A stretch of 21,084 bases of DNA from JACZST01 sp964195155 (GTDB taxonomy: Bacteria > Actinomycetota > Acidimicrobiia > Spongiisociales > UBA5794): positions 1 to 21,084 of the forward strand of contig CAXMOP010000071.1 of the NCBI GenBank assembly GCA_964195155.1. Reading direction: 5' to 3'. Below, piece by piece: positions 7,556 through 14,969 of this stretch. The notes below the pieces were generated by a model that worked only from the letters and a program-made list of their open reading frames with translations, searched no databases and had not been told where the DNA came from. Each line of letters opens with the position of its first letter. Within the stretch, counting starts at the first letter, position 1. Made by a program: the position numbers and the translations under genes.

Positions 7556-8476
7556 TTAGTGCTCTTCGTCGCTACCGGTGTAGCTGAACCCGAAGACCTT
7601 GCGGTTGCCGTTACTCGATTCGACGACCACCTCGAACGACTTGCCGGCGGGCACTTCGTAGAAGTGGACTTTGGCGCTCCACTGGCCGTCGCCGTTGGCC
7701 GTCACGGTCTTCCCACCGTACGGGGACTCGATCCAAATCTTGGTACCGGGAGTCGCCGTGCCGTAGAAGACGTCATAGGGCGGGCTCTCGCCGCAGGAGC
7801 CGTACTTCTGGTTAGCGGACCACGCCACCTCACCAGGCTCTTCCTTTGGCTCCTCCTTGGGCTCATCCTTCACCGGCGCCTCGTAGTACACGATCACCGA
7901 AGCGTCGGACACGTTGCCGGCGGCATCGGTTGCCAGGAACCCGACAACGTTCTTGCCCGGCGACAGGACCAGGGCCATCGACCAGTGCTCGCCGTCGTGG
8001 TTGGCGGTCCACTTGCTACGCGTCACCTTCGAGCCCGGCTCGACGAAGCCCTTGAAGTTGAAGACCTTGTCGTCGGTGGTGGCACCATTTTCGGGAACCG
8101 TGATGCCGAAGTCCGGAGGCGTGGAATCGACTTCCTCCTGCGGCTCCGCCGGCTCTTCCTTCGGCTCCTCTTTGGGCTCTTCCTTCGGCTCCTCCTTCGG
8201 CTCCTCCTTGGGCTCCTCACTATGGTCGCCCTCGCCCTCGCCGTCGCCGTCGCCCTCGCCCGAGCCTTCTTCGCGGTGATCAGCGCCGGGCTCTTCGGCC
8301 ACGGTGGTGGTCGTCGGCTCGGGCTCGTCGTAGGGCTCCTCGGCGAGTTCCTGCTTCTCCCCGCCAACGTTGTCGCCGCTCGGGGCAATGGCGCCGACCG
8401 CAGCCAACGCGATGCCCCCCGCCAGGACAAGCGCAAAGGCGATTCCGAAGATCGCTATCTGACGTTTCCAAATCAT
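7556..8476 (-). CDS. Exported protein with EEPK repeats and Ig-like domains, unknown role
   Basis: A 306-aa protein. Residues 7-30 form a signal peptide or membrane anchor. An acidic low-complexity region follows, with GDGDGEGEG and five EEPK units then EEPA. Next comes a beta-rich Ig-like domain starting at VDSTPPDFGITVPENG and ending VIVYYEAP, with the ATDAAGNVSD motif typical of bacterial Ig-like surface domains. A second short EEPK linker precedes a C-terminal beta domain with two possible strand repeats (TATPGTKIWIESPYGG, DGQWSAKVHF). It probably works at the cell surface, with the charged segments spanning the envelope or acting as a spacer. ATG 8476 has a strong AGGAGG 7 nt upstream. 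A perfect hairpin terminator follows. No enzyme motif is visible. Confidence 0.82.
   Translation of the reverse strand: MIWKRQIAIFGIAFALVLAGGIALAAVGAIAPSGDNVGGEKQELAEEPYDEPEPTTTTVAEEPGADHREEGSGEGDGDGEGEGDHSEEPKEEPKEEPKEEPKEEPKEEPAEPQEEVDSTPPDFGITVPENGATTDDKVFNFKGFVEPGSKVTRSKWTANHDGEHWSMALVLSPGKNVVGFLATDAAGNVSDASVIVYYEAPVKDEPKEEPKEEPGEVAWSANQKYGSCGESPPYDVFYGTATPGTKIWIESPYGGKTVTANGDGQWSAKVHFYEVPAGKSFEVVVESSNGNRKVFGFSYTGSDEEH
8147..8218 (-). repeat. Six tandem 12-bp units encoding EEPK/EEPA
   Basis: Six consecutive 12-bp codon units encode five EEPK and one EEPA. Synonymous positions vary (Pro CCC/CCG, Glu GAG/GAA), so the array is not a very recent exact expansion. A related 6-bp GAGGGC/GACGGC run lies just upstream in the gene (about 8224-8260). 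Confidence 0.85.
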
Positions 8477-8601
8477 TCTGTGTCCTCCTGCTACGCATCG
8501 TGGGCGATGACTACTTCTAGCGGTTACACGCAGCCGGGGGGAGAAAGGTTTACCCGAATGTGCAGATGGACTAGTTATCGCCTCCGCACACCGTCTCCCC
8601 G

Positions 8602-8607
8602 TACACT
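8602..8607 (+). promoter_or_regulatory. -10-like hexamer for GNAT gene
   Basis: TACACT precedes the ATG at 8614 by 6 nt, with no Shine-Dalgarno sequence between. This suggests a leaderless transcript. Confidence 0.5.
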
Positions 8608-8613
8608 GCGCTG

Positions 8614-9159
8614 ATGGCGGAGACTGAGGCCGAACCGACGGTCCCCGAGGGCTACCCGAGCGACCTCGAGAGCACCGTGGTTCTCGGCGACGGGTCTGCG
8701 GTCAGCTTCCGGCCAATTCTTCCCGAAGACGGCACCGAGATCGCCCGCGCCTACGCCGAGGCCGACGCCGACACGTTGTTCCACCGATTCTTCACCGCCG
8801 CGCCGAACATCGGGGAGAAGCAGATCAACTACCTCTCCGAGGTGGATTACCAGCGGCGGCTTGCGCTGGTTGCGCTCGATGAGGATGGTCACGGCGTCGG
8901 TATTGCCCGCTACGAGAGTCTCACAGACTCGACTCGCGCCGAGGTCGCGGTCGTGGTTCACGCCGATTGGCGTCGCCGTGGCATCGCCACCGAGTTGCTC
9001 GGCCGGCTCGAGGACCCCGCCCGGCGGAGGGGAATCGCCGAGCTGATCGCGGTCTACCTCCCGGAGAATCGCGCCGTCGCCGCGGTCTTCGAGCGGCTGG
9101 GCTACTCCTCGCCCCGGCTTGCCGATGGCTTGGCACGCGTTGAGAAACGGATCGCCTGA
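8614..9159 (+). CDS. GNAT family N-acetyltransferase
   Basis: A 181-aa single-domain acyltransferase. The fold runs from about residue 28 (AVSFRPILPEDG) to the end. The acetyl-CoA pyrophosphate loop is AEVAVVVHADWRRRGIATELL, and the closing ENRAVAAVFERLGY helix is typical. The domain resembles the C-terminal acetyltransferase unit of Pat-type protein lysine acetylases, where the partner is a cyclic-nucleotide or acyl-CoA-synthetase-like domain, but no such domain is attached here. The substrate is unknown. ATG 8614 is supported by the promoter-like hexamer 6 nt upstream. It lies 20 nt before the Nif3-family gene on the same strand, but that gene appears to have its own promoter. Confidence 0.9.
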   Translation: MAETEAEPTVPEGYPSDLESTVVLGDGSAVSFRPILPEDGTEIARAYAEADADTLFHRFFTAAPNIGEKQINYLSEVDYQRRLALVALDEDGHGVGIARYESLTDSTRAEVAVVVHADWRRRGIATELLGRLEDPARRRGIAELIAVYLPENRAVAAVFERLGYSSPRLADGLARVEKRIA

Positions 9160-9165
9160 CGCCGG

Positions 9166-9171
9166 TACCAT
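9166..9171 (+). promoter_or_regulatory. -10-like hexamer for Nif3-family gene
   Basis: TACCAT lies 8 nt before the ATG at 9180 in the 20-bp gap after the acetyltransferase gene, and no Shine-Dalgarno sequence is seen. Confidence 0.4.
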
Positions 9172-9179
9172 CGGCGGAC

Positions 9180-10280
9180 ATGCCGCTCACCGTCGACGAC
9201 ATTCGCCATAACATCGCGGCCATCGCACCCAACGATGGTGCGGCAGGGTGGGATCCGGTCGGCCTCCAGGTCGGCGACGGAGCCATCACCGCAGCGTCGA
9301 TGGCCGTGTGCCATGAGGTGACCGAGGCCGTTGTTTCGGCAGTCGAGACGGCGCCGGTCGACGTGCTCGTCACCTATCACCCCCTCCTGTTCGACGCGAC
9401 ACGGACGTTCACCGCCGGCGCCGATGCGGCCGGCCGGGCATATCGGCTCGCCAGAATTGGAACCAGCCTGCTGGTCGTGCACACCGCATTCGACACCGCT
9501 CCCGGGGGTACGGCCGATGCACTCGCCGACCTCCTCGGCCTGACCCAGCGGACCGGATTCTTCCCGGCGTGGCAACGAGACACAGTCAAGGTCGTCGCCT
9601 TCGTACCCGGCGAGCACGTCGATGCCGTCGCCGATGCCATGGTCGCCGCAGGTGCCGGCACGATCGGCAACTACACCGGCTGCTCTTTCCGCAGTGAAGG
9701 GATCGGCACTTTCGTGCCGGGAGCGGGTGCCAGGCCGGCCGCCGGAGAGCCCGGGGAGCTCAACGCCGATGCTGAGGTACGGCTTGAGATGATCGCAACC
9801 AAAGCGGCGCGCGACCGCGTTGTTGAGGCACTGGTCGCAGCTCACCCCTACGAGACTCCGGCCTACGACGTCTACGCCGTTCAGGCGAACGCATCGATGA
9901 TCGGCCGCATCGGGACCCTGGAGTCGCACAGCCTCCAATCGCTTGCGGGAGCGATCGGCGCTGCCCTCGACGTCGGTGTCCGCGTCGCCGGGACGGTCGC
10001 TGCGGTGCGGCGGGTCGCCGTGCTACCCGGATCGGGTGGCGGCGCGATCCCGGCCGCTGCCAGAGCCGGAGCCGATGTCCTCGTCACCGGCGACATCGAC
10101 CATCATCAGGCCCGGCAGGCCCTCGATTTGGGGCTGGCGATCATCGACGCCGGGCACGCCCCTACCGAACGCCCGGGGGTGCGGGTCTTGTACGATCTCG
10201 TCTCCGGGATCGGGCCAGAAACGGTTGATCTCACCTTCATCGACCCTGACCCGTGGGAGGACGTGGCATGGAAGAGCTGA
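9180..10280 (+). CDS. Nif3-like dinuclear metal center protein (YbgI/YqfO family)
   Basis: A 366-aa cytoplasmic protein with the three-part layout of YqfO-type proteins: an N-terminal Nif3 half with the metal-site motif TYHPLLFD and VVHTAFDTAPGG, a CutA1-like insert (about residues 135-240, with AAHPYETPAYDVY), and a C-terminal Nif3 half with VTGDIDHHQARQALDLGLAIIDAGHAPTE. The His and Asp residues in these motifs bind two metals. Annotations as GTP cyclohydrolase 1 type 2 come from weak data; the true role is unresolved. Its end overlaps the start of the coiled-coil zinc-ribbon gene by 13 nt, a pairing that is conserved in many bacteria. The two are therefore probably one operon. Confidence 0.94.
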   Translation: MPLTVDDIRHNIAAIAPNDGAAGWDPVGLQVGDGAITAASMAVCHEVTEAVVSAVETAPVDVLVTYHPLLFDATRTFTAGADAAGRAYRLARIGTSLLVVHTAFDTAPGGTADALADLLGLTQRTGFFPAWQRDTVKVVAFVPGEHVDAVADAMVAAGAGTIGNYTGCSFRSEGIGTFVPGAGARPAAGEPGELNADAEVRLEMIATKAARDRVVEALVAAHPYETPAYDVYAVQANASMIGRIGTLESHSLQSLAGAIGAALDVGVRVAGTVAAVRRVAVLPGSGGGAIPAAARAGADVLVTGDIDHHQARQALDLGLAIIDAGHAPTERPGVRVLYDLVSGIGPETVDLTFIDPDPWEDVAWKS

Positions 10281-10981
10281 GAAGCCTGACCGACCTCCTC
10301 GAACTGCACCATGTCGACACCGAGATCGACCGGCTCCTCGAGGACCGCCAGAACCTCCCTGCCCTCGACGACTACCGCAACGCCGACGCAGCGCTACGCC
10401 GGCTGACCACCGAGCGCGACGCGGCAGCCGATAGCCTGAAAGAGGCCCTGCGATCTCTGGACAAGACCAGCGGCGAGCTCGACATCACCAAGGCCAAGGC
10501 CGACACCGAAGAGATGCGGCTCTATGCCGGCGGCCTGTCGGCCCGCGACGCCGACTATCTGCGGCGCGAGGTCGAGATGCTGCGCACCCAGGTCACGTCG
10601 ATGGAGGACGAATCCATCGAGCTCATGGAGACCCTCGAGGCAGCGGAGGCTGAATCCGCCCGACTGGATGCGGACGTGGCACAGGCCGAGACGACCAAAC
10701 AGCGGCTGGAGGCTTCGATCAAGAGCGAGTGGGCGAGCATCGACGCCGACATCGCGGTCAAAGAGGCGACGAAAGGCGACCTGGTCCCGCTCGTTGACGG
10801 GGCGGTCCTCGAGCTGTACACCGAGCTGCGAAACAGCCGTGAAGGTCAACCGGTGGTCGGTGCCCTGGTCGATGGGGTGTGCGGCGCCTGTCACCTGAAG
10901 CTCTCCGCCGCCGAAGAGCACGAGGCCCGCCGGGAGCATCCGCCCCGCTGCATCCACTGCCGGGCCATCCTCGTCCCGTAG
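10268..10981 (+). CDS. Coiled-coil protein with C-terminal C4 zinc ribbon (zf-RING_7/DUF164 type)
   Basis: A 237-aa protein. Residues about 1-170 are predicted long helices rich in Glu, Arg, Ala and Leu, forming a coiled-coil hairpin. The C-terminus has two CxxC pairs, CGACHLKLS and CIHCRAIL, about 30 residues apart, making a zinc ribbon. The ATG at 10268 is chosen because GGAGG lies 7 nt before it; this start overlaps the end of the Nif3 gene by 13 nt. The family is a regular companion of Nif3 and is thought to bind nucleic acid, by analogy with its ribbon. The specific role is not known. A short CxxC-containing frame follows 18 nt later. Confidence 0.92.
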   Translation: MEELRSLTDLLELHHVDTEIDRLLEDRQNLPALDDYRNADAALRRLTTERDAAADSLKEALRSLDKTSGELDITKAKADTEEMRLYAGGLSARDADYLRREVEMLRTQVTSMEDESIELMETLEAAEAESARLDADVAQAETTKQRLEASIKSEWASIDADIAVKEATKGDLVPLVDGAVLELYTELRNSREGQPVVGALVDGVCGACHLKLSAAEEHEARREHPPRCIHCRAILVP

Positions 10982-10999
10982 TCAAGGAGTGTCGAAGGA

Positions 11000-11092
11000 A
11001 TGACTCGTGCCACTGGCCTTACCTTGGAGGTACTCACCTATCGCTGCGTAGTTTGCGGCGGCCCGCATGGGTATTCCTTAGAACCCTCCTGA
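11000..11092 (+). CDS. Possible 30-aa CxxC peptide, coupled to the next gene
   Basis: A 30-codon frame starts at ATG 11000 with AAGGAG about 10 nt upstream. The product contains TYRCVVCGGPHGYS, a half-zinc-ribbon-like CxxC. Its TGA overlaps the ATG of the membrane hydrolase as TGATG. That hydrolase has no ribosome site of its own, so translation of this peptide could load ribosomes onto it. I know of no family for it, and a chance frame is possible. Confidence 0.35.
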   Translation: MTRATGLTLEVLTYRCVVCGGPHGYSLEPS

Positions 11093-11622
11093 TGTTTTTC
11101 TGGCACGCCGGCGCCACGGTGGCCTTCACCCGATACTCGTTTCGGGATCCGCAGATGGACCTTCGCTTCCTGATCCTCGGCGCCATGATTCCTGACCTGA
11201 TCGACACACCGATCGGCTTCACGCTGTGGTCACAGTTCGAAAACGTCCGCCTGTTTGCCCATTCACTGCTGTTCGCCGCGGCGATGATGGCGGCGGTACT
11301 GCTGCTGACCAGGCGGGGCCGGCCCCGCAAGCGGTGGATGCCGGTCGCCGTTGGGGTTCTGCTCCACCTGGTCTTCGATGCGATGTGGCGCCAACCCGAG
11401 ACACTGTGGTGGCCGTTCCAGGGTTGGGCGTTCACCTCGACCGGCTACGCCACTGTTGGCGAGTATCTGGGGTGGCTGCTCACCGATCCCGTCACCTGGC
11501 TGCTCGAGGGTGTCGGACTCCTCTATCTGGTCTACCTGGCCAGGCGCTCCGGGCTCGGCGACCGCTCGGCACGCCAGGCCTTTGTCAAGACGGGTCGGGT
11601 TCAGGCGCCGATTGGTCGCTGA
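11092..11622 (+). CDS. YdjM/LexA-binding-type membrane metal-dependent hydrolase
   Basis: A 176-aa integral membrane protein with about four helices. It shows the family's conserved polar residues: LGAMIPDLIDTPIG near residue 35, FAHSLLFAAA near 60, and LLHLVFDAMW near 95. These Asp and His residues are the proposed metal ligands of the YdjM-like family (PF04307-like). The substrate is unknown. ATG 11092 gives the normal start MFFWHAGAT; in-frame sequence further upstream has no similarity. The start overlaps the stop of a 30-codon frame (TGATG). The 3' end overlaps the convergent half-TauE gene by 38 nt. Confidence 0.8.
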   Translation: MFFWHAGATVAFTRYSFRDPQMDLRFLILGAMIPDLIDTPIGFTLWSQFENVRLFAHSLLFAAAMMAAVLLLTRRGRPRKRWMPVAVGVLLHLVFDAMWRQPETLWWPFQGWAFTSTGYATVGEYLGWLLTDPVTWLLEGVGLLYLVYLARRSGLGDRSARQAFVKTGRVQAPIGR

Positions 11623-11986
11623 GCCGGTACGCCCGCCACGCCATGCGCGCCGCCACCACCAGCAGAAAGGCGCCGAAGAGGCGGCGAAGCATTGCGGCGT
11701 CGAGACTGAGCGCAATCCCGGATCCGAGCACCGCAGCGGCGATGCCGGCGAGCGCGATCGGCACCGCCAGGCGCCAGCGGACGTTGCCATGCCTGGCATG
11801 GGCAGCGGTGGCGACCACCGCAGTGGGAAGGATGATGGCGAGCGACGTGCCCTGAGCGAGGTGCTGGTCGAAGGCGAAGAAGACCACGAGCGCCGGCACG
11901 TAGATCACCCCGCCGCCGACGCCGAGCGCCGCGGCGATGGTGCCGGCGACGAGTCCGAGGATGATCAGCCCCGCGATCTCGAGCAT
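11585..11986 (-). CDS. Half-length TauE/SafE permease, second half
   Basis: A 133-aa membrane protein with about four helices. It opens with GLIILGLVAGTIAAALGVGGGVIYVPALVVFF, followed by AQGTSLAIILPTAVVATAAHARHGNVRWRLA, the repeat signature of TauE/SafE anion (sulfite, sulfoacetate or related) exporters. Full-length members have two such repeats in about 250 residues, and this is only one. ATG 11986 shares its A with the TGA of the preceding half gene (TGATG), so the two are co-translated. The end overlaps the convergent hydrolase gene by 38 nt. Together with the first half it would reconstruct a complete transporter, probably as a heterodimer (inference). Confidence 0.85.
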   Translation of the reverse strand: MLEIAGLIILGLVAGTIAAALGVGGGVIYVPALVVFFAFDQHLAQGTSLAIILPTAVVATAAHARHGNVRWRLAVPIALAGIAAAVLGSGIALSLDAAMLRRLFGAFLLVVAARMAWRAYRLSDQSAPEPDPS

Positions 11987-12342
11987 CAGAACAGCATCCT
12001 GACCCCGGCGATCAGCAGGACCACGGCAAAGGCTGCGGTCAGCATCTGCTCGGGCAGGCGCGTGGCCAGCCGTGCCCCGATCACCGCTCCCACCGCGGCG
12101 CCGAGGAAGACCAGACCGGCGGCGCCCCAATCCACGTTGCCGCTGATCCCGAAGCTGATCAGCGCCGCCGCCGACGTGGCCACAATGGTGGCGATCGACG
12201 TCCCGGAGGCTTCCCGCTGGTTGATCGCAAGCCACAACACCAGCCCGGGGACCACGATGATGCCGCCACCGACACCGAACAGGCCGGCCACGAGCCCGGC
12301 GACGGCACCGACCGCGGCGGCCTTGGCATAGGTGGCGTTCAC
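11986..12342 (-). CDS. Half-length TauE/SafE permease, first half
   Basis: A 118-aa membrane protein with about four helices. It carries AVAGLVAGLFGVGGGIIVVPGLVLW and ASGTSIATIVATSAAALISFGISGNVDWG, the same repeat signature as the downstream half. It ends cleanly at GVRMLF with a TGA that overlaps the next ATG, where intact family members continue into the second repeat. GTG 12342 is chosen because the homologous region begins there and TACGGT lies 7 nt upstream. There is no sign of frame decay. Either the ancestral gene was split by a mutation creating TGATG, or the pair preserves an older two-subunit form. Substrate unknown. Confidence 0.85.
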   Translation of the reverse strand: MNATYAKAAAVGAVAGLVAGLFGVGGGIIVVPGLVLWLAINQREASGTSIATIVATSAAALISFGISGNVDWGAAGLVFLGAAVGAVIGARLATRLPEQMLTAAFAVVLLIAGVRMLF

Positions 12343-12349
12343 CGGCGAA

Positions 12350-12355
12350 ACCGTA
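12350..12355 (-). promoter_or_regulatory. -10-like hexamer for TauE pair
   Basis: TACGGT lies 7 nt before GTG 12342 in a 66-bp divergent intergenic region shared with the lipoprotein gene. Confidence 0.4.
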
Positions 12356-12394
12356 CACGGTGGCGGTTCGGATGCCGTACCGGGACCCGCTCGG

Positions 12395-12400
12395 TAGCCT
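12395..12400 (+). promoter_or_regulatory. -10-like hexamer for lipoprotein gene
   Basis: TAGCCT lies 8 nt before ATG 12409 and there is no Shine-Dalgarno sequence. It is paired back to back with the TauE promoter-like element. Confidence 0.4.
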
Positions 12401-12408
12401 CGCGACCC

Positions 12409-13080
12409 ATGCGCTGGTCCCCGATGCTGTTGGTCGTCATGGTGGCGATAGTCCTGGCCGCTGGTTGCTCTTCTCCGTCCGCAAACCTCGTCGAACCCCC
12501 GCCGGTGGTCGTCGAAGAGTGGCTGGGCTCGATCGACGACAGCGACTTCGACGGTGCCACCGACCGGACCTTTGGGCCCGCAATGGCGATCGTGATCGCC
12601 GTCGAGAACGACCTGAGCACCGCAGAGACCGCCGAGTTCCTCGCCAACGGCATCCCGGCGTCGGTGACGACGGCGTACTGGGCCTCGTTCCAAGCCGGAT
12701 TCGACTCGTTCGCCGGATACCCGCTCTCGAAGCTCGGGGTCGGAGCCTCTGAGGCGATCTTCACCGAAGGGGTGCAATTCTCCGCGGTGCAGGTCACCGA
12801 TCCCGGCGACGGCGACGGCATGATCTTCACTCGGGACGAAACCGTCAGACAGATCGACCTGGTGGCCACCCTGGCCCCGGGTTTCGTCGATCCGTTGCTG
12901 GTCGCCTATCAATCGTTGCCCAATGGCGCCGACGGTGACCTGGTGCGCTCCGCCTACGAGGAAACGGTGGTGCCGGCGATGTGGGCGGCGATTTCCTCCG
13001 GCCAGTACGACGACGCATTCACCCGCAAGGCCCTGGCACTCATCGAGAAGGTCACGACGACGACGCTGCCATCTCCCTGA
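12409..13080 (+). CDS. Lipoprotein of unknown function
   Basis: A 223-aa exported protein. The signal peptide ends in VLAAGC with Cys20 as the lipid site, followed by Ser/Pro-rich sequence. The mature part is acidic and mostly helical, with segments such as VVEEWLGSIDDSDFDGATD and AMWAAISSGQYDDAFTRKAL that look like repeated small helical units. It ends in a Thr-rich tail (KVTTTTLPSP). No enzyme motif is recognised. It is divergent from the TauE pair. Its 3' end overlaps the convergent LLM oxidoreductase gene by 29 nt. An extracytoplasmic binding or structural role is possible but not shown. Confidence 0.8.
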   Translation: MRWSPMLLVVMVAIVLAAGCSSPSANLVEPPPVVVEEWLGSIDDSDFDGATDRTFGPAMAIVIAVENDLSTAETAEFLANGIPASVTTAYWASFQAGFDSFAGYPLSKLGVGASEAIFTEGVQFSAVQVTDPGDGDGMIFTRDETVRQIDLVATLAPGFVDPLLVAYQSLPNGADGDLVRSAYEETVVPAMWAAISSGQYDDAFTRKALALIEKVTTTTLPSP

Positions 13081-14050
13081 GCGCCGGCAGCACCTCGGCG
13101 CCGAGCATGCGGATGGTCGCTTCCTGGTCGAGCGAGGTGGTCTGGATCGTCACCACGTCGGCATCGACCTCGGTGATCAGCGGTTCGTACACCGCAACGT
13201 AGTCTTCGGGCTTCTCGACGATGCTGTATTTGGACAGGATCTCGTTGCGATCCATCTCGTCGGCCCTGGCGCGAAGCTCTGCGGGGTCGACGGCCTCGAG
13301 GCGTCCGGGGGCGCGCAGCCCGCGCCAGGCCCCGAGGGTCTCCCAGGCCTCGTCGTCGCTCGAGGCCAGGATCGACCAGCGCCCGGCTGCGATCGTTGGG
13401 TCCGGCTTGCCGGCGTCGCTGGCGGCCCGATGGGCCGGCTCGATGACCCGCTCGAAGGTCACCTCGGGTTCCTTCACCGAAGTGATGACCCCCTCGGCCA
13501 TCCTGGCGGCGAGCGCCGCGGACTTTGGTCCGCCGGCTGCCATCCAAATCGGCACCGTGCCAACCGGCGGGCTGTACAGCTTGGCCCGGTCGGTCTGGTA
13601 CCAGTCGCCGGAGAAGGTGAGTTTCTCCCCGTCGAGGAGGCGGCGCATGATCTCGAGCGCCTCGTTCATGCGGGCCGCCCGCTCGGCGTACTTCGGGAAT
13701 GGGTAACCAAGCGGTCCCTCGTTGAGGTTCTCCCCGGTGCCGACCCCGAGGATGAACCGCCCGCTCGACAACCGGTCCACCGTTGCTGCCATTTGGGCAA
13801 CGACCCCGGGGTGATAGCGGAACAGGGGAGTGGTGACCCCGGTCACGATGTCCACCGTCGTGGTCTCCACGGCGACGGCGCCGAGGGTGGAGTAGGCAAA
13901 ACCAGACGCCGAGACGTCGTCGACCCACGGGTGGAAGTGCTCGGAGATCATCACGGTGTCAAAGCCGGCTGCCTCGGCGAGAACCGCGTGCCGGACCAGG
14001 GTTTCGGGGTGGAATTGCTCGTGGCCGCAGAAATAGGCGAATTTGGTCAT
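13052..14050 (-). CDS. LLM-class (probably F420-dependent) oxidoreductase
   Basis: A 332-aa luciferase-like TIM-barrel protein. Key features are KFAYFCGHEQFHPETLVRHA at the start, MISEHFHPW near residue 35, TGVTTPLFRYHPGVVAQ, and the cofactor loop GRFILGVGTGENLNEG. This is the pattern of the F420-dependent G6PDH-related group (TIGR03557-like) of actinobacteria. The physiological substrate is not known. The start ATG 14050 has TAACCT 6 nt upstream and no Shine-Dalgarno, so a leaderless transcript is likely. It diverges from the aquaporin gene and overlaps the lipoprotein gene tail to tail. Confidence 0.9.
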   Translation of the reverse strand: MTKFAYFCGHEQFHPETLVRHAVLAEAAGFDTVMISEHFHPWVDDVSASGFAYSTLGAVAVETTTVDIVTGVTTPLFRYHPGVVAQMAATVDRLSSGRFILGVGTGENLNEGPLGYPFPKYAERAARMNEALEIMRRLLDGEKLTFSGDWYQTDRAKLYSPPVGTVPIWMAAGGPKSAALAARMAEGVITSVKEPEVTFERVIEPAHRAASDAGKPDPTIAAGRWSILASSDDEAWETLGAWRGLRAPGRLEAVDPAELRARADEMDRNEILSKYSIVEKPEDYVAVYEPLITEVDADVVTIQTTSLDQEATIRMLGAEVLPALREMAASSS

Positions 14051-14056
14051 GCGCGC

Positions 14057-14062
14057 AGGTTA
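14057..14062 (-). promoter_or_regulatory. -10-like hexamer for LLM oxidoreductase gene
   Basis: TAACCT precedes the ATG at 14050 by 6 nt, fitting a leaderless start. Confidence 0.5.
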
Positions 14063-14132
14063 TTGCGGCGTGAAACCCAAGGCGCCGCCGCCGAGTCGAA
14101 CCCCAGGGGGTTGGTCGAAAGAAAGGCGTTCA

Positions 14133-14846
14133 ATGACGGACGACAAACCACAGAGCACGATGCAAGACCTGCCTGCCCGGAAACTCCTGGCGGAGCTGCT
14201 CGGTGCCTACGTGCTGGTGCTGGTCGGTGGCACCGCAATCCTGGCGGCGACCGGTAGCGAGGGGTCGGCCAAGGTGCTCGCCATTGCCTTCGGGTTCGGC
14301 TTGGCGCTGCTCGCCGCGCTGTATGCCTTTGGGGAAATCTCCGGTGGCCACTACAACCCGGCGGTCAGCCTGGCCATGCTGCTCGACGGCCGGATGGGAT
14401 TGGCCCTCATGATCCAGTATTGGGTAGCGCAGATCCTTGGTGCGATCCTTGCCGGCTACACCATCCGCCTGGCGACGAGCCAGGATGCGGTCGGCCTGAC
14501 GATGACGGTGTGGACCAACCAAACGCCGCTCGGTGTGACACTCGACGCCTGGCAGGCTTTTCTGTTCGAGGCGGTGTTCACCGCGATTTTCGTCATGGTC
14601 ATCCTTGCAGTCACCAAGAGCATGAGCTTCTCCCAGACGGTATTCCTGGCGATCTCGCTCACGTTGGTTGTGATCCACGTCGCCTTGGTGCCGTTCACCG
14701 GTGGCTCGGTCAACCCGGCCCGTTCCCTCGGTTCGAGCGTGCCCGCCGGGGTCTGGATAGACCAATGGGTCTACTGGGTCGCACCGCTGGTCGGTGCGGT
14801 GGTGGGCTGGGGCGTGCACAAGGCCTCGACAATGGAGATGAAGTAG
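14133..14846 (+). CDS. Aquaporin (MIP family channel)
   Basis: A 237-aa membrane channel with six helices and both half-helix NPA signatures: SGGHYNPAVSLAM near residue 72 and GGSVNPARSLGSS near residue 190. The length fits water or small-solute channels of the AqpZ type. Whether it passes glycerol cannot be settled by inspection. ATG 14133 (MTDDKPQ) has an AAAG-rich ribosome site (GAAAGAAAGG) 6 nt upstream; an in-frame ATG at 14043 would add 30 residues lacking similarity and overlap the divergent promoter. A 12-bp palindromic terminator follows 28 nt after the stop, so the gene is a single unit. Confidence 0.94.
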   Translation: MTDDKPQSTMQDLPARKLLAELLGAYVLVLVGGTAILAATGSEGSAKVLAIAFGFGLALLAALYAFGEISGGHYNPAVSLAMLLDGRMGLALMIQYWVAQILGAILAGYTIRLATSQDAVGLTMTVWTNQTPLGVTLDAWQAFLFEAVFTAIFVMVILAVTKSMSFSQTVFLAISLTLVVIHVALVPFTGGSVNPARSLGSSVPAGVWIDQWVYWVAPLVGAVVGWGVHKASTMEMK

Positions 14847-14873
14847 AGACGTGCGTGGGAGTCAGCGCGCATC

Positions 14874-14901
14874 GAGACGCCCCCCGGCCGGGGGGCGTCT
14901 C
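14874..14901 (+). terminator. Perfect 28-bp palindrome, terminator of aquaporin gene
   Basis: GAGACGCCCCCC, a 4-nt GGCC loop, and the exact complement form a 12-bp GC stem 28 nt after the aquaporin stop. There is no clear U-tract. It works in either direction on paper, but only the aquaporin gene reads into it. Confidence 0.75.
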
Positions 14902-14969
14902 CGGCGTCGATGTCGAGTCTTCGTGGCCTGAGACTGCTGTACGCTCCTTCTCAGACGAGAGGCGCGCTC

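Noticed and set aside
8147..8218. Tandem array considered as a CRISPR or minisatellite
   Set aside because: It is an in-frame 12-bp coding repeat without spacers.
7436..8614. 392-codon open frame on the plus strand
   Set aside because: Mirror of the exported EEPK protein gene, which has a signal peptide, AGGAGG site and terminator on the other strand. Its Leu/Arg/Gly runs reflect the antisense of repeats.
9180..10280. Nif3 protein considered as a second GTP cyclohydrolase
   Set aside because: It has no CEHH zinc motif or T-fold; the type 2 label is a database convention, not shown by this sequence.
12923..14257. 444-codon open frame on the plus strand
   Set aside because: Antisense to the LLM oxidoreductase gene; low-complexity composition and no domain.
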